From Terebella lapidaria (Eukaryota > Annelida > Polychaeta > Terebellida > Terebellidae), in contig OX424570.1 in the NCBI GenBank assembly GCA_949152475.1, forward strand, positions 1,166,181 through 1,230,180: a stretch of DNA of 64,000 nt, given 5' to 3'. Of the stretch, positions 1-12,700 are shown piece by piece. Within the stretch, counting starts at the first letter, position 1, and every line of letters starts with the position of its first letter. Under the pieces are notes generated by a model. It searched no databases, had not been told where the DNA came from, and was given only the letters and a program-made list of their open reading frames with translations. Position numbers and translations under genes: made by a program.

Positions 1-2
1 AG

Positions 3-3000
3 GAAAGTCTTAAAGTATCCACTGATGAAGGCAGTGAACAGTCCAAGAAAAATGACAAAGAAGCTGCTAAAGCGGTGAGAACTGAACTTGTGTATTTGGT
101 TTTCTGTCAAATTAAGAAGAGGAACATGTTGAAGTGACTGCCGGGGAATCTGTAATTTCTCACAGCTACACGTTTTGTTTCAAATTGTGTGTGTTATGTG
201 CCAAATGATCGAATCGATCTATGCCTTTGTTCTGTCACTCAAGTATGCAAAATTTTCCAACTGTAGAATGTGTATATCACGATTCAAAAGTTTTATATTC
301 ATCAACAACATACCATGCATTACACATGATTTTATCAGAACATCAAAGAGTTTCAAGTTGAAACAGTCATAGATAATGATAAGTAATGAAAAAGTATTGC
401 TCTTGTTCTTGCCAGGCTCTGCTTGCATTCCACCTCAAGCACAACAAGGGCGTTGCTCAGAAAAACATCTTGATCCTCTCTCAGTATCGAGCTCAGTGTG
501 CCTTGATTAAACAGTACCTCCAAGGGCGGGGGCTGGGAGAAGTTAATGTCAGCACTGTTGTAGCAGCTCAAGGTAAGCTTCCAGTTAGCTCTGCACCTCC
601 ACGGGCGGGGGCTGGGAGAATTTAATGTCAGCACTGTTGTAGCAGCTCAAGGTAAGCTTCCAGTTAGCTCTGCACCTCCACGGGCGGGGGCTGGGAGAAG
701 TTAATGTCAGCACTGTTGTGGCAGCTCAAGGTAAGCTTCCAGTTAGCTCTGCACCTCCACGGGCGGGGGCTGGGAGAAGTTAATGTCAGCACTGTTGTGG
801 CAGCTCAAGGTAAGCTTCCAGTTAGCACTGCACCTCCACTGGCGGGGACTGGGAGAAGTTAATGTCAGCACTGTTGTAGCAGCTCAAGGTGAGCTTCCAG
901 TTAGCTCTGTACCTCCACGGGCGGGGGCTGGGAGAAGTTAATGTCAGCACTGTTGTGGCAGCTCAAGGTAAGCTTCCAGTTAGCTCTGCACCTCCACGGG
1001 CGGGGGCTGGGAGAAGTTAATGTCAGCACTGTTGTAGCAGCTCAAGGTAAGCTTCCAGTTAGCTCTGTACCTTCACGGGCGGGGGCTGGGAGAAGGTAAT
1101 GTCAGCACTGTTGTAGCAGCTCAAGGTAAGCTTCCATTCAGCTCTGCACCTCCACGGGCGGGGGCTGGGAGAAGTTAATGTCAGCACTGTTGTAGCAGCT
1201 CAAGGTAAGCTTCCAGATAGCTTTGCACCTCCACGGGCGGGGGTTGGGAGAAGTTAATGTCAGCACTGTTGTAGCAGCTCAAGGTAAGCTTCCATTCAGC
1301 TCTGCACCTCCACGTGCGGGGGCTGGGAGAAGTTAATGTCAGCACTGTTGTAGCAGCTCAAGGTAAGCTTCCAGTTAGCTCTGCACCTCCACGGGCGGGG
1401 GTTGGGAGAAGTTAATGTCAGCACTGTTGTAGCAGCTCAAGGTGAGCTTCCAGTTAGCTCTGCACCTCCACGGGCGGGGGCTGGGAGAAGTTAATGTCAG
1501 CACTGTTGTAGCAGCTCAAGGTAAGCTTCCAGTTAGCTCTGCACCTCCACGGGCGGGGGTTGGGAGAAGTTAATGTCAGCACTGTTGTAGCAGCTCAAGG
1601 TGAGCTTCCAGTTAGCTCTGTACCTCCACGGGCGGGGGCTGGGAGAAGTTAATGTCAGCACTGTTGTGGCAGCTCAAGGTAAGCTTCCAGTTAGCTCTGT
1701 ACCTTCACAGGCGGGGGCTGGGAGAAGTTAATGTCAGCACTGTTGTAGCAGCTGAAGATGAGCTTCCAGTTAGCTCTGTACTTCCACGGGCAGACCCTGG
1801 ATGAAGTTGATGTCAGCACTGTTGTAGCAGCTCAAGGTTAGCTTCCAGTTAGCTCTGTACCTCCACGGGCGGGAGCTGGATGCAGTTAATGTCAGCACTG
1901 TTGTAGCAGCTCAAGGTAAGCTTCCAGTTAGCTCTGTACTTCCACGGGCAGACCCTGGATGAAGGTAATGTCAGCACTGTTCTAGCAGATCAAGGTGAGC
2001 TTCCAGTTAGCTCTGTACCTCCACGGGCGGGGGTTGGGAGAAGTTAATGTCAGCACTGTTGTAGCAGCTCAAGGTGAGCTTCCAGTTAGCTCTGTACCTC
2101 CACGGGCGGGGGCTGGGAGAAGTTAATATCAGCACTGTTGTGGCAGCTCAAGGTAAGCTTCCAGTTAGCTCTGTACCTTCACGGGCGGGGGCTGGGAGAA
2201 GTTAATGTCAGCACTGTTGTAGCAGCTCAAGGTGATCTTCCAGTTAGCTCTGTACCTTCACGGGCGGGGGCTGGGAGAAGTTAATGTCAGCACTGTTGTA
2301 GCAGCTCAAGGTGAGCTTCCAGTTAGCTCTGTACCTTCACGGGCGGGGGCTGGAAGAAGTTAATGTCAGCACTGTTGTAGCAGCTCAAGGTAAGCTTCCA
2401 GTTAGCTCTGCACCTCCACGGGCGGGGGCTGGGAGAAGTTAATGTCAGCACTGTTGTAGCAGCTCAAGGTAAGCTTCCAGTCAGCTCTGTACTTCCACGG
2501 GCAGACCCTGGATGAAGTTGATGTCAGCACTGTTGTAGCAGCTCAAGGTGAGCTTACAGTTAGCTCTGTACCTCCACGGGCGGGAGCTGGATGAAGTTAA
2601 TGTCAGCACTGTTGTAGCAGCTAAAGGTAAGCTTCCAGTTAGCTCTGTACTTCCACGGGCAGACCCTGGATGAAGTTAATGTCAGCACTGTTGTAGCAGC
2701 TCAAGGTGAGCTTACAGTTAGCTCTGTACCTCCACGGGCGGGGGCTGGGAGAAGTTAATATCAGCACAGCTGTAGCAGCTCAAGGTAAGCTTTCAGTTAG
2801 CTCTGCACCTCAACGGGTGGGGGCTGGGAGAAGTTAATGTCAGCACTGTTGTAGCAGCTCAAGGTAAGCTTCCAGTTAGCTCTGTACCTCCACGGGAGGA
2901 GCCTGGATGAAGTGAATGTCAGCACTGTTGTAGCAGCTCAAGGTGAGCTTGCAGTTAGCTCTGTACCTCCACGGGCAGGGGCTGGATGAAGTTAATGTCA

Positions 3001-5000
3001 GCACTGTTGTAGCAGCTCAAGGTAAGCTTCCTATTAGCTCTGCACCTCTATGGGCGGGGCTGGGAGAAGTTAATGTCAGCACTGTTGTAGCAGCTCAAGG
3101 TAAGCTTCCAGTTAGCTCTGCACCTCCACGGGCGGGGGCTGGGAGAAGTTAATGTCAGCACTGTTGTGGCAGCTCAAGGTGAGCTTCCAGTTAGCTCTGC
3201 ACCTCCACGGGCGGGGGCTGGGAGAAGATAATGTCAGCACTGTTGTGGCAGCTCAAGGTGAGCTTCCAGTTAGCTCTGTACCTCCACGGGCGGGGGCTGG
3301 GAGAAGTTAATGTCAGCACTGCTGTAGCAGCTTAAGGTAATCTTCCAGTTAGCTCTGCACCTCCACGGGCGGAGGCTGGGAGAAGTTAATGTCAGCACTG
3401 TTGTAACGACTCAAGGTAAGCTTCCAGTTAGCTCTGTACCTCCACGGGCGGGGGCTGAGAGAAGTTAATGTCAGCACTGTTGTAGCAGCTCAAGGTGAGA
3501 TTCCAGTTAGCTCTGTACTTCCACGGGCGGTGGCTGGGAGAAGTTAATGTCAGCACTGTTGTAGCAGCTCAGGGTGAGCTTCCAGTTAGCTCTGTACCTC
3601 CACGGGCGGGGGCTGGGAGAAGTTAATGTCAGCACTGTTGTAGCAGCTCAAGGTAAGCTTCCAGTTAGCTTTGTACCTCCACGGGCGGGGGCTTGGAGAA
3701 GTAAAGGTCAGCACTGTTGTAGCAGCTCGAGGTAAGCTTCCAGTTAGCTCTGTACCTCCACGGGCGGGGGCTTGGAGAAGTTAATGTCAGCACTGTTGTA
3801 GCAGCTCAAGGTGAGCTTCCAGTTAGCTCTGTACCTGGGCGGGGGTTGGGAGAAGTTAATGTCAGCACTGTTGTAGCAGCTCAAGGTAAGCTTCAAGTTA
3901 GCTCTGTACCTCCACGGGCGGGGGCTTGGAGAAGTTAATGTCAGCACTGTTGAAGCAGCTCAAGGTAAGCTTCCAGTTAGCTCCACATTCATGTGAACGC
4001 CGGTGTTTTCCAGTGGCAGGAGTGGTGGTTCTTGTAGCGACAAAATTCACAATGTGGGAGGTCAGAGGTTCAAAACTTTTATCTGGAATCACAAATCCAA
4101 TGTGTGGAATGGATTGTTTCTTTTTAGGTTGCCGGACCTATGGTCTATTGGCGTGGCGGTGTGTCCGTCGTCCATCGACCACATTTTTATTTCGTATCTG
4201 ATTGATTGATTGTAAATACTTATAACTTCCAGGTAGTGAGTGTGACTATGTGATCTTGTCAACTGTTCGCTCTATGCCGAAGTCGCTAGTCGACCATAAA
4301 CCCACGAAAGGATGGTTCCGGAGGAACTTGGGCTTCATCACTGACCAGAATCAGATCAACGTGGCCTTGACCAGGGCCAAGAGAGGTCTCGTCATTATTG
4401 GTAGGTACTTTGTGTGACTTTGAGAGATCCTCTGACCTAAGTAGTTCTGAGATGAAGATATAGTCAGTGGGTGTTGATCTAATAATGTTTGTGAGTGCTT
4501 TTTCTATGCCGTTGCATTTAGGCCAACCAAATTCTTTAAAACATAGATTTTCTTAAACCATTGCTACTTTCATGATTCGTGATTTTTTTATTGTTTCTCT
4601 TTTCAATCCATCTCCTATTGATTCTGTCAATCTAAGTTCAGTATATCCCGATGTCAATTTTTAACACCAAGACCCCCCTTTTTAGGGTTTCCTAGATCTG
4701 TTTTCACTTTCTTCTTCCGGTCGAGAAATTCTTTGATCACGCTGGTCAATCATAGCGCATCAGAACATTATTGAACATGTTCATATGGTTAGACATTTCC
4801 ACCTTAATTTGTTTAAACTACTCTTGTTTGACTTAAGGTCTCATACATGTACTCGTAAATTATGGCACGCAACAGCATTTCTATGTTGTGTTCACACAGG
4901 AAACCGACATCTGTTGGTGAGTCACCCCATGTGGGCCAAACTGTTGGAATCTTACCGGCAACAACGCAAGCTAGTGGACTCGGAGAAGTTCTGTCGATAG
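3..5000 (+). CDS. HELZ2-like superfamily 1 RNA helicase, C-terminal exons (5' end outside window)
   Basis: Exons read from splice consensus: 3-74 (tentative), 416-572, 4233-4400 and 4900-5000. Phases agree: 416-572 ends after the first base of a Gly codon, completed at 4233, and 4400/4900 split another Gly codon. The stop is TAG at 4998-5000. The product contains the end of the second RecA domain of a UPF1-like helicase: ILSQYRAQ; then STVVAAQG-SECDYVILSTVRS (motif V region); then GFITDQNQINVALTRAKRGL (motif VI with its arginine finger). The short tail (HLLVSHPMWAKLLESYRQQ) resembles the tails of HELZ2-type helicases. Such proteins are ATP-dependent RNA helicases; vertebrate HELZ2 is interferon-inducible and acts as a transcriptional co-activator. 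The intron 573-4232 is dominated by a minisatellite copied from the exon end. The helicase assignment is firm. HELZ2 rather than another ZNFX1/UPF1-like helicase is inferred. Confidence 0.82.
512..3982 (+). repeat. 79-bp minisatellite, about 44 copies, containing a duplicated 5' splice site
   Basis: The first unit lies in the 3' end of the helicase exon (from about 512) and runs across the donor at 572/573. The unit then repeats with a 79-bp period to about 3982. Each unit holds roughly 56 bp of exon end (GTTAATGTCAGCACTGTTG and neighbours), the junction CTCAAG|GTAAGC or CTCAAG|GTGAGC, and about 20 bp of intron. A few units are variant, with 'cagaccctggatgaag' in place of 'ggcgggggctgggagaag'. 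Because 79 is not a multiple of 3, reading through the first donor in frame meets TAA in the next unit. Confidence 0.95.
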
Positions 5001-5437
5001 ACCAGGGAATTTGTTGACTGATCACCGTTGTATATAGATTTGTATTATCATAATGATCTTTTGAATTGTGAGAATTTGTACATATTCAAATGACTGAGAG
5101 CCTTAGAGCTTCTGGTATCATATGTTTCTTCCCCGTCCAGGTTTATTTTATAGTTCTATACAGAAGAAATCTATGCAATTCTTGAATTTTCTAGTGGAGA
5201 ATGCGATACTGATAGACTGATTATCATACTAACTAGTACAAGTATATTCTCCAGACTTTATGTATGCAATTCATTTAGCATTTATTAGTTTTAGCTTGTT
5301 TGAATATACACCCATATACAATATTTTATCTAAGTGACTACTGTTATAGGAACTGCGTGTTAAGATATAGTAATCTCATTCATGAAGGTTTCTGTGTGTA
5401 TTGTATGACGATTTTCATGACGTATTGTAAAGTGTAG

Positions 5438-5443
5438 AATAAA
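5438..5443 (+). promoter_or_regulatory. Poly(A) signal of the helicase gene
   Basis: AATAAA lies 438 bases after the helicase stop codon, in AT-rich sequence. Position and orientation fit a 3' UTR. No transcript end is visible. Confidence 0.55.
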
Positions 5444-6300
5444 TGTGTATGCTTGTAGTGATTTTTGAACATTTTACCTTCATGTATGTCAGGAGGGACT
5501 TGTGTACTTATGCACAGTGATGCAAACATTCCGGTCGCAATATGCCATGTCTTTGTATCAAGCTTATAGAACAGATTGTATCAGACATGTTCGTGTATAT
5601 TTGCATCAGTTTCTTCCAGAAACAGATACCGGTAATTGAAACCGGAAATTTAACACCGGAAGGGGAACATGTATTTTTGTATTGATTTGTTACATGAACT
5701 ATTGTGTAATCATTATGCCTTATCACAATAGTCACCTAAAAACGTATCCGATATTTACCAATACCAGTGTTCAGTGCCTTACCACATCTCCTTTCCAATT
5801 ATTACCGGCGACATCGAACCAATTCTGTGCACACCCAGTTCGATACCATCTGTGCAACCGATCAAAATGAAAACCAGTTTCACCAGAGCGTGTAACCATA
5901 TAACGACCTATACACTGCGATTTGTGTATGCACAGAACAGTTGATATTCGATAACATATCTCTTATCTCTACGCTTACTTTTGTAGTTGTTCAATAAAAA
6001 ATACCGTGTAAATAAAGTATACATGTTTTTCTGTCAAGTTATACACGTACATGTATTTTGCTGGTGAATCTGTCAGAATATACTATAACAGTTCAATGAA
6101 CATACAGTATGCGTCAGCAAAGACGACACTAGAACATGAGATACAATCCAAGTTCCTTGCAGCATAACAGAGTAACAACATATACGATAATACAACATAA
6201 CTAGAAAAAATATTAACATATCTAAGACACATTGGGAACACAAGAGGCAGGCTATATTTCGACCGATTTGACGCCTAGAAATGTTTTATTGATCACCGAT
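5444..6300. other. Intergenic sequence between convergent genes
   Basis: No convincing coding sequence. Two further plus-strand AATAAA motifs occur near 5993 and 6011 and could serve a longer helicase 3' UTR. On the minus strand AATAAA (plus TTTATT, 6285-6290) lies only about 10 bases past the receptor stop, which is too close to be the obvious site. Confidence 0.5.
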
Positions 6301-6745
6301 CTAAGTTACTGAACTGTACATCGAGTTATCGACAATAACTGTACAGTCATCATCAGAAAGACGATTCTTTTGCACCAGACTGTATCCAGCGACATCTGAA
6401 TTTCTCGCTTGGTCCCTACCTTGAAACATGGAAGTTTTATTCTCAGTTCCATTTGTAATTTCGTTTTTAAATTGGAAATTGTCCGCCTCATAATTCTCGT
6501 AAATGTTACGTGCTTCAAGTCGTTTGGTTTGAGCTGTTTCATCGGTTTCCATGTTGCCACATGACTCCGCTAAGCGTGGACTTCCGTTCTCTGATACAGG
6601 CGGTGCATGATGGGTATTTTTGACCTTGAGATCAGCCTCTTTCTCGCTCAATTCAAACGTGGCAGGCGTCTCAACACTTCGATTCTCATCCATTGTTGGA
6701 TTGCCACGTGGTTCACTTTTTGCACTTAACGGCTTCTTGCGATTT
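6301..6745 (-). CDS. Receptor exon 8: cytoplasmic tail and stop
   Basis: Acceptor TTTTTTTCTAG|AAATCGC, phase 2, starting with basic R-N-R-K-K. The 147-residue tail is hydrophilic and acidic. Tyrosines lie in IYENYEADN, AGYSLVQ and SMYSSVT at the C-terminus. YEN fits a GRB2 SH2 site and SMYSSV fits the ITIM pattern (S/I/V/L)xYxx(I/V/L). Stop TAG at 6303-6301. Confidence 0.8.
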
Positions 6746-9700
6746 CTAGAAAAAAAATCGGAGTAAGAACCTTAGCATAGAAATAAGAAAGGAGAAGATC
6801 ATGTCACATGAACAAGTATATCTACTTCTGCCGTCTTTCAAGATTGTGTTAGTATAATATTTTATTTCTATATGATGTATGTAATGCGAACTATAAACAC
6901 ACCTGCGAACCATTATGATGACAAGTGCGATGAGACTCAGCAGTATAATGGCACCAACAGCTACCACGGCGTACAACCCTGTGTCACAAATAGACAGGTG
7001 CAGAGAAACGCCGGGAATGACGTAGTAATATTTTTGGTATTGATATTGAAATGTTAGATACATATTGAACAAACAACACATGTATACTTTGTGCTTATAA
7101 TTTAGCTGATAACCGCCTCATCACAGTTTTGTGTTGATTTTGTCATTCGACGTATCCAAATGACACGATGCTACGGTGGCTTTTATCCGCCAAAATGTTG
7201 AGTTTTGCTCCCGAGCAGAAGCTTTAAGACGAAATTATAAAATACAGCACTTTCCGACGCGTCGGAAATATTTTTGACGCATTTAAGATACGTCTAAAAC
7301 ATTTTCGATGCACCTAAAATATGTCTGACGCATCGAAAATGATTTAGATGCATCTAAAATAGTTTTGAACACATCAAAAATATTTAGGTGCATCGAAAAT
7401 GTTTTAGACGCATCTGAAATAGTTTTAGACGCATTGAGAATATTTTTGACGCGTTGAAATTGACTCTATTTTTAATTTCTTCTTTGAATCTTTGCTCGAG
7501 AGCAAAACTCAAAATTTTGGCAGATAGAAGCCACCATACGATGCAAGTTCCAGTTTCGCTGGGAAATAACATCTGACATTAAAACATTCAGAATTTAATA
7601 ATGCACAATACTTGGAAGTTACGGTGGTTTTTATCTGCTGAAATTTTGAGTTTTGATCCCGAGCAAAGATTCAAAGAAGAAATTAAAAATAGAGTCAATT
7701 TCAACGTGTCTAAAATATTTTCGATGTGTCTAAAATATTTATGATGCGTCTAAAACTATTTCAGATGCGTCTACAACATTTTGGATGCATCTAAAATATT
7801 TTTGATGTGTCTAAAACTATTTCAGATGCGTCTAAAACATTTTCGATGCGTCTAAAATATTTTCGATGCGTCTGAAACTATTCTCGCTGTGCTAAAACAT
7901 TTTCGATGCGTCTGAAACTATTTTCGATGTGTCTAAAACATTTTAGATGCATATAAAATATTTTCGATGCACCTGAAACCATTCTCGATGCGTCTAGAAC
8001 ATTTTCGATGCATCTAAAAAAAAATCAATGCGTCTAAACCATTCTCGATGCTTCTAAAACATTTTTGATGCCTCTAGAACATTTTCGATGCATCTAAAAA
8101 AAAATCAATGCGTCTAAACCATTCTCGATGCTTCTAAAACATTTTTGATGCCTCTAAAATATTTTCGATGCATCTAAAACTATTTTAGATGCGTCTAAAA
8201 CATTTTTGATGCATCTAAAATATTTTCGACGCGTCTAAAACTATTTTAGATGTGTCCAAAACATTTTGGATGCGTCTTAAGCTAGGCATCCATATCTCCG
8301 TGATCCGTGCTCCGTATGCGTGTCCGTGTCCGCGTCCGTGCCTCCGTGAGGCAATCATCAATTCGTCAGTGATTAGTTGCGTGAGTGTATCCGTGAAAGT
8401 CTTTTCTCATACTGTGGTTTTATGGTTCCTGCATGTCTATGTCAAGGCAACAATGTCCAGTGTAGTCCTAACTAGTACAACCATAATGCTAGTACTTATT
8501 AATGTCAATAGTAGATTTGTGAGTGGTTTCCTAACTTTTAGCCATATTTTATATAGTGAAACTTAACCAATATGGCATGCACATCAACTTCTCCCATTTG
8601 TTAAGAAAATAAAAAAATAAACTTCAATAAATCAGATATCTCTTCTATATGAACCCTACATGTATGTTTACCCTCGCCCCGATAGGGGCAGAGGGTATTG
8701 CAATTGGGTCTGTCCGTTTGTATGTTTGTTTGTTTGTTTGTATGTTTGTCTGTCCGCGCGCATATCTCAAAGGAGAATGGTCCGATCAACATGAAACTTA
8801 TAGGGATGAAGCGGTATCTCAGTGGCTCGGTCCTCCTCGAATCTGGTCAAAATCGGACAAAAACTGTTGCCATGGCAACGGAAAATGTAAAAATCAATAA
8901 TTGACCATAACTCCGGTTCTATTCAAGATAAATTTTTCTAACTAATTTTGTATTTTTCTATGGCCAATTCCTGATCATCTGATATATGGCCCGTGGTCGT
9001 ACGACCAAAACTCTCCATTATCGCCCGATGTCGAAAAATTGGGGGTCACGGTTTCGATTTTTTTTTTGGCCAGCGACGTTTCAGTGCAAATGTCTGCGCT
9101 CATAACTCAAAGGCAAACGGCCCGATCGATTTGAAATTTATAGGGCAAAAGTGCTATGGTGCTGGCTCAGTCCCTTCAAATTTTTGCCAAAATCGGATGA
9201 AAACGGTTGCCATGGCAACGGAAAAAAAGAAAATCACATAATTGGCTCTAACTCCGGTTCTACCTGATATTAATTTTTCCAACTATTTTTGTATTGTTCT
9301 TTGGTCAATTCCCGATCGTTTGGTGTACGACCGATCCTCGTACGACGAAAACTCTCCATTATCGCCCGATGTCGAAAAATTGGGGGTCACGATTTCGGTT
9401 ATTTTTGGCCAGCGACGTTTCAGTCCAAATGTCTGCGCTCATAACTCAAAGGCAAACGGTCCGATCGATTTGAAATTTATAGGGCAAGAGTGCTATGGTG
9501 GTGGCTCAGTCCCTTTAAAATTTTGCCAAAATCGGATAAAAACGGTTGCCATGGCAACGGAAAAAAAGAAATTGACATAATTGGCTCTAACTCCGGTTCT
9601 ATTTGATATTAATTTTTCCAACTATTTTTGTATTTTTCTCCGGCCAATTCCCGATCGTTTGGTGTATAACCGATGGTCGTACGACGAAAACTCTTCATTA

Positions 9701-12700
9701 TCGCCCGATGTCGAAAAATTGGGGGTCACGATTTCGGTTATTTTTGGCCAGCGACGTTTCAGTGCAAATGTCTGCGCTCATAACTCGAAGGCAAACGGTC
9801 CGATCGATTTGAAATTTATAGGAATAGAGTGCTATAATGGTGGCTCAGTCCCTTTAAAATTTTGTCAAAATCGGATAAAAACGGTTGCCATGGCAACGGA
9901 AAAAAAGAAAATCACATAATTAGCTCTAACTCCGGTTCTACTTGATATTAATTTTTTGAACTATTTTTGTATTTTTCTTCGGCCAATTTCCCGATCGTTT
10001 GGTGTATGACCGATGGTCGTACGACGAAAACTCTCCATTATCACCCGATATCGAAAAATTGGGGGTCACGATTACCGTTATTTTTGGCCAGCGACGTTTC
10101 AGTGCAAATGTCTGCGCTCATAACTCAATGGCATACGGTCCTATCGATTTGAAATTTATAGGGCTGGAATGCTATGGTAGTGGCTCAGTCCCTTTCAAAT
10201 TTTGCCAAAATCGGGTGAAAACGGTTGCCATGGCAACGGAAAAAAGAAAATCACATTATTGGCTATAACTCTGGTTCTAATCAATATTAAATGTTCAATC
10301 TATTTTTGTATTTTTCTTTGGCCAATTCCCAATCGTATGGCGTACAAGCGCTGGTCTTAAGATCAAAACTCTCAATTATCGCCTAATTTTAGTGACTAAA
10401 TCTGAAGGGCGAGGGTCTGCAATCTCTGATTGTCTCGTTTGGTATGTATCAAGTCCTTCTGTGCAAATAATCCGAAGATATAGCGAAAGTACTGGGGACG
10501 TAGCTATTTAGGTCATTGAACACCATGAAAAGCCATTAAATCTCACAAACACGCATCCGTGCTCCGTGAAAAATCGCTCCCAGAGCGATTCCTCACGGAC
10601 ACAGACACGGACACGCTCACGCAACGGAGGTATGTATGGCAGACAGGCTTTTCTCTATGAGAGGGATTTTTCACGGACACGGACGCGGACACGGGGCACG
10701 GAGCATGGACGAATGGATGCCTAGCTTGAAACCTTTTTCGATGCATTCCGATACTTCTTGTTTAAGTAGACCTAATAATTTCCGGTGCATAAACATCAGA
10801 ACTGTTTCATACGCATTTAAAAGTATTTTCTATGCATCAAAAATGTTTCAGACGCATCAAAAATATTTTAGAGGCATAGAATATGTTTTAGTTGCGTTAG
10901 AAATGTTTTAACTGCATCAAAAATATTTAAGACACATCCAAAATAGTTTTAGACGCATCGAAAATGTTTTAGACGCATCTTAAACTATTTTCGATGCGTC
11001 TAAATATTTCCGACTCGCCGGAAAGTGTTGTATTTTATAATTTCGTCTTGAAGCTTCTGCTCGGGAGCAAAACTCAAAATTTTGGCAGATACAAGCCACC
11101 GTAGGAAGTTGAGATGATGTCATAGGTGATACATACAGGGGACAATGCCGTGATTCATATGCGGTTGGGGATTTCCAGTGGAGTTGATATGAGAAAGTGT
11201 GGCCGTGATGTCAGTTCCAGTGGTGGTAATGTCTAAACGAGGGATACATTGTCAATTTATGATACCAAGGCCAACCATTACAATTTCTACCCGATTGAAC
11301 AATTTCATTGGTTTTAATGAGTTCACAATATTGAACATCGACTGTTCACAATAGGCTTCAAATTGCCAAAAAAAAACAAAAACAATTTCAATGTGGTCGA
11401 ACTCACACATTTCTTGTTGAACGCAGGAGTATGTTATATCCAGATATGCTGTCACATTTTCTGAAGCCTGTGGACAAAACCTCCCATCGGAGTAGAGAAG
11501 AATTGGGTCACAGCTCGGTCTGTTTTCGCACGCGGTCCTTATAGATTCGTGGTAGGAACTGTTCTGGGGAATTTCGTCCTCACATACGATTTCAGTTTGG
11601 GAGACTTCAATTGCATGTAAACACTCAGTTACAGAAAGAGTGGATATATCCAATACGTTGTAAATTATTGATTCGATATTGATGACATTTCCAATCGTAC
11701 ATGAAATGTTGATTCGATCACCAACACATACAGTGGAAGTATGTAACACTGAAGAACAACAAGAAAAACATGATTCAAATATAGACATGTACCAATACCG
11801 AAGCACAGAGAGTGTGTATATATATACATAAAAATAATTCGGATCTTACGGAACGATAAACATCATGCCTACGGGCCAATCTATATTCTATGTTGAAATC
11901 AGTTTGTGTAAAATAACCGATCCATAAACTGACCAAAACAGGTTTCCTAATTGTTCATTCCACAGAAAAATCGCGCATGTGAGACAACATAAAAGATTAC
12001 TTAGTTTACTATCTGTTATAAAAGTTTATATTGAAATTACCAGTAATACATCATAATAAAACGACGTAATGATATAAATAAAACATGGACTAGTACCTTG
12101 CTGACACTTGTAAGTAAAGAGGTAATAATTGTTGGACGGGTACGTCACATCGTTGCACATTGTGCGACCTACTGTTGGCAAGTCAGGCTCACAGTTTTCC
12201 TCCATGTTACATGAGGATAGTAGATTGTTGTACGTTGCCGGTGTGACAAATGGGCGAAGTAACTTCACACAATCGTCAATGTTGTACTCTGTGCCGTTAT
12301 CGCACGAGTTGCTCGTTACATATCCCACGTAGACATTGTCAATTAGAATGGAATTATCGGGACAGCTTATGGCAATGTACGACGGGGCGGACGCACACGC
12401 AAAAGCCGGAAGTAATGAAGCTGAAACGGAATTTAATAAATGTATTTTTTCCCCAAAAATGATTGTAAAATAAAATGACACTGAGAAGTGTTAAAGAACT
12501 GTAGCTGGGGAATATTTATCTGTTCTTCGCATACTGCTCTTGGGTACGGAGCCTCTGAGAGGACATGGAAGAAATATTTTTAGCACATTGATATTGCGTT
12601 CCCTCGCAATATTATTGCGTTCCCTCACAATAATATTGCGTTCCCTCGCATTCCGGATCGCGTTCCCTCGCGATCTTATTGCGTTCCCTCGCAATCCGGA

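Larger units (their letters stand above)
7620..11103. mobile_element. Large nested foldback element B (3.5 kb)
   Basis: The ends TACGGTGGTTTTTATCTGCT and GGCAGATACAAGCCACCGTA are inverted copies related to element A. Flanking 6-bp duplication GGAAGT at 7614-7619 and 11104-11109. The inside is layered. Next come arrays of a 20-bp unit (7700-8275 and, inverted, about 10740-11000). Inside these are inverted 'ccgtgtccgcgtccg' segments (8279-8345 and 10545-10727). The core is a 339-bp tandem repeat. No transposase is visible, so it is non-autonomous. It lies in the intron between receptor exons 6 and 7. Confidence 0.85.

Noticed and set aside
512..3982. CRISPR array
   Set aside because: Direct head-to-tail 79-bp units without unique spacers, located in a spliced eukaryotic gene.
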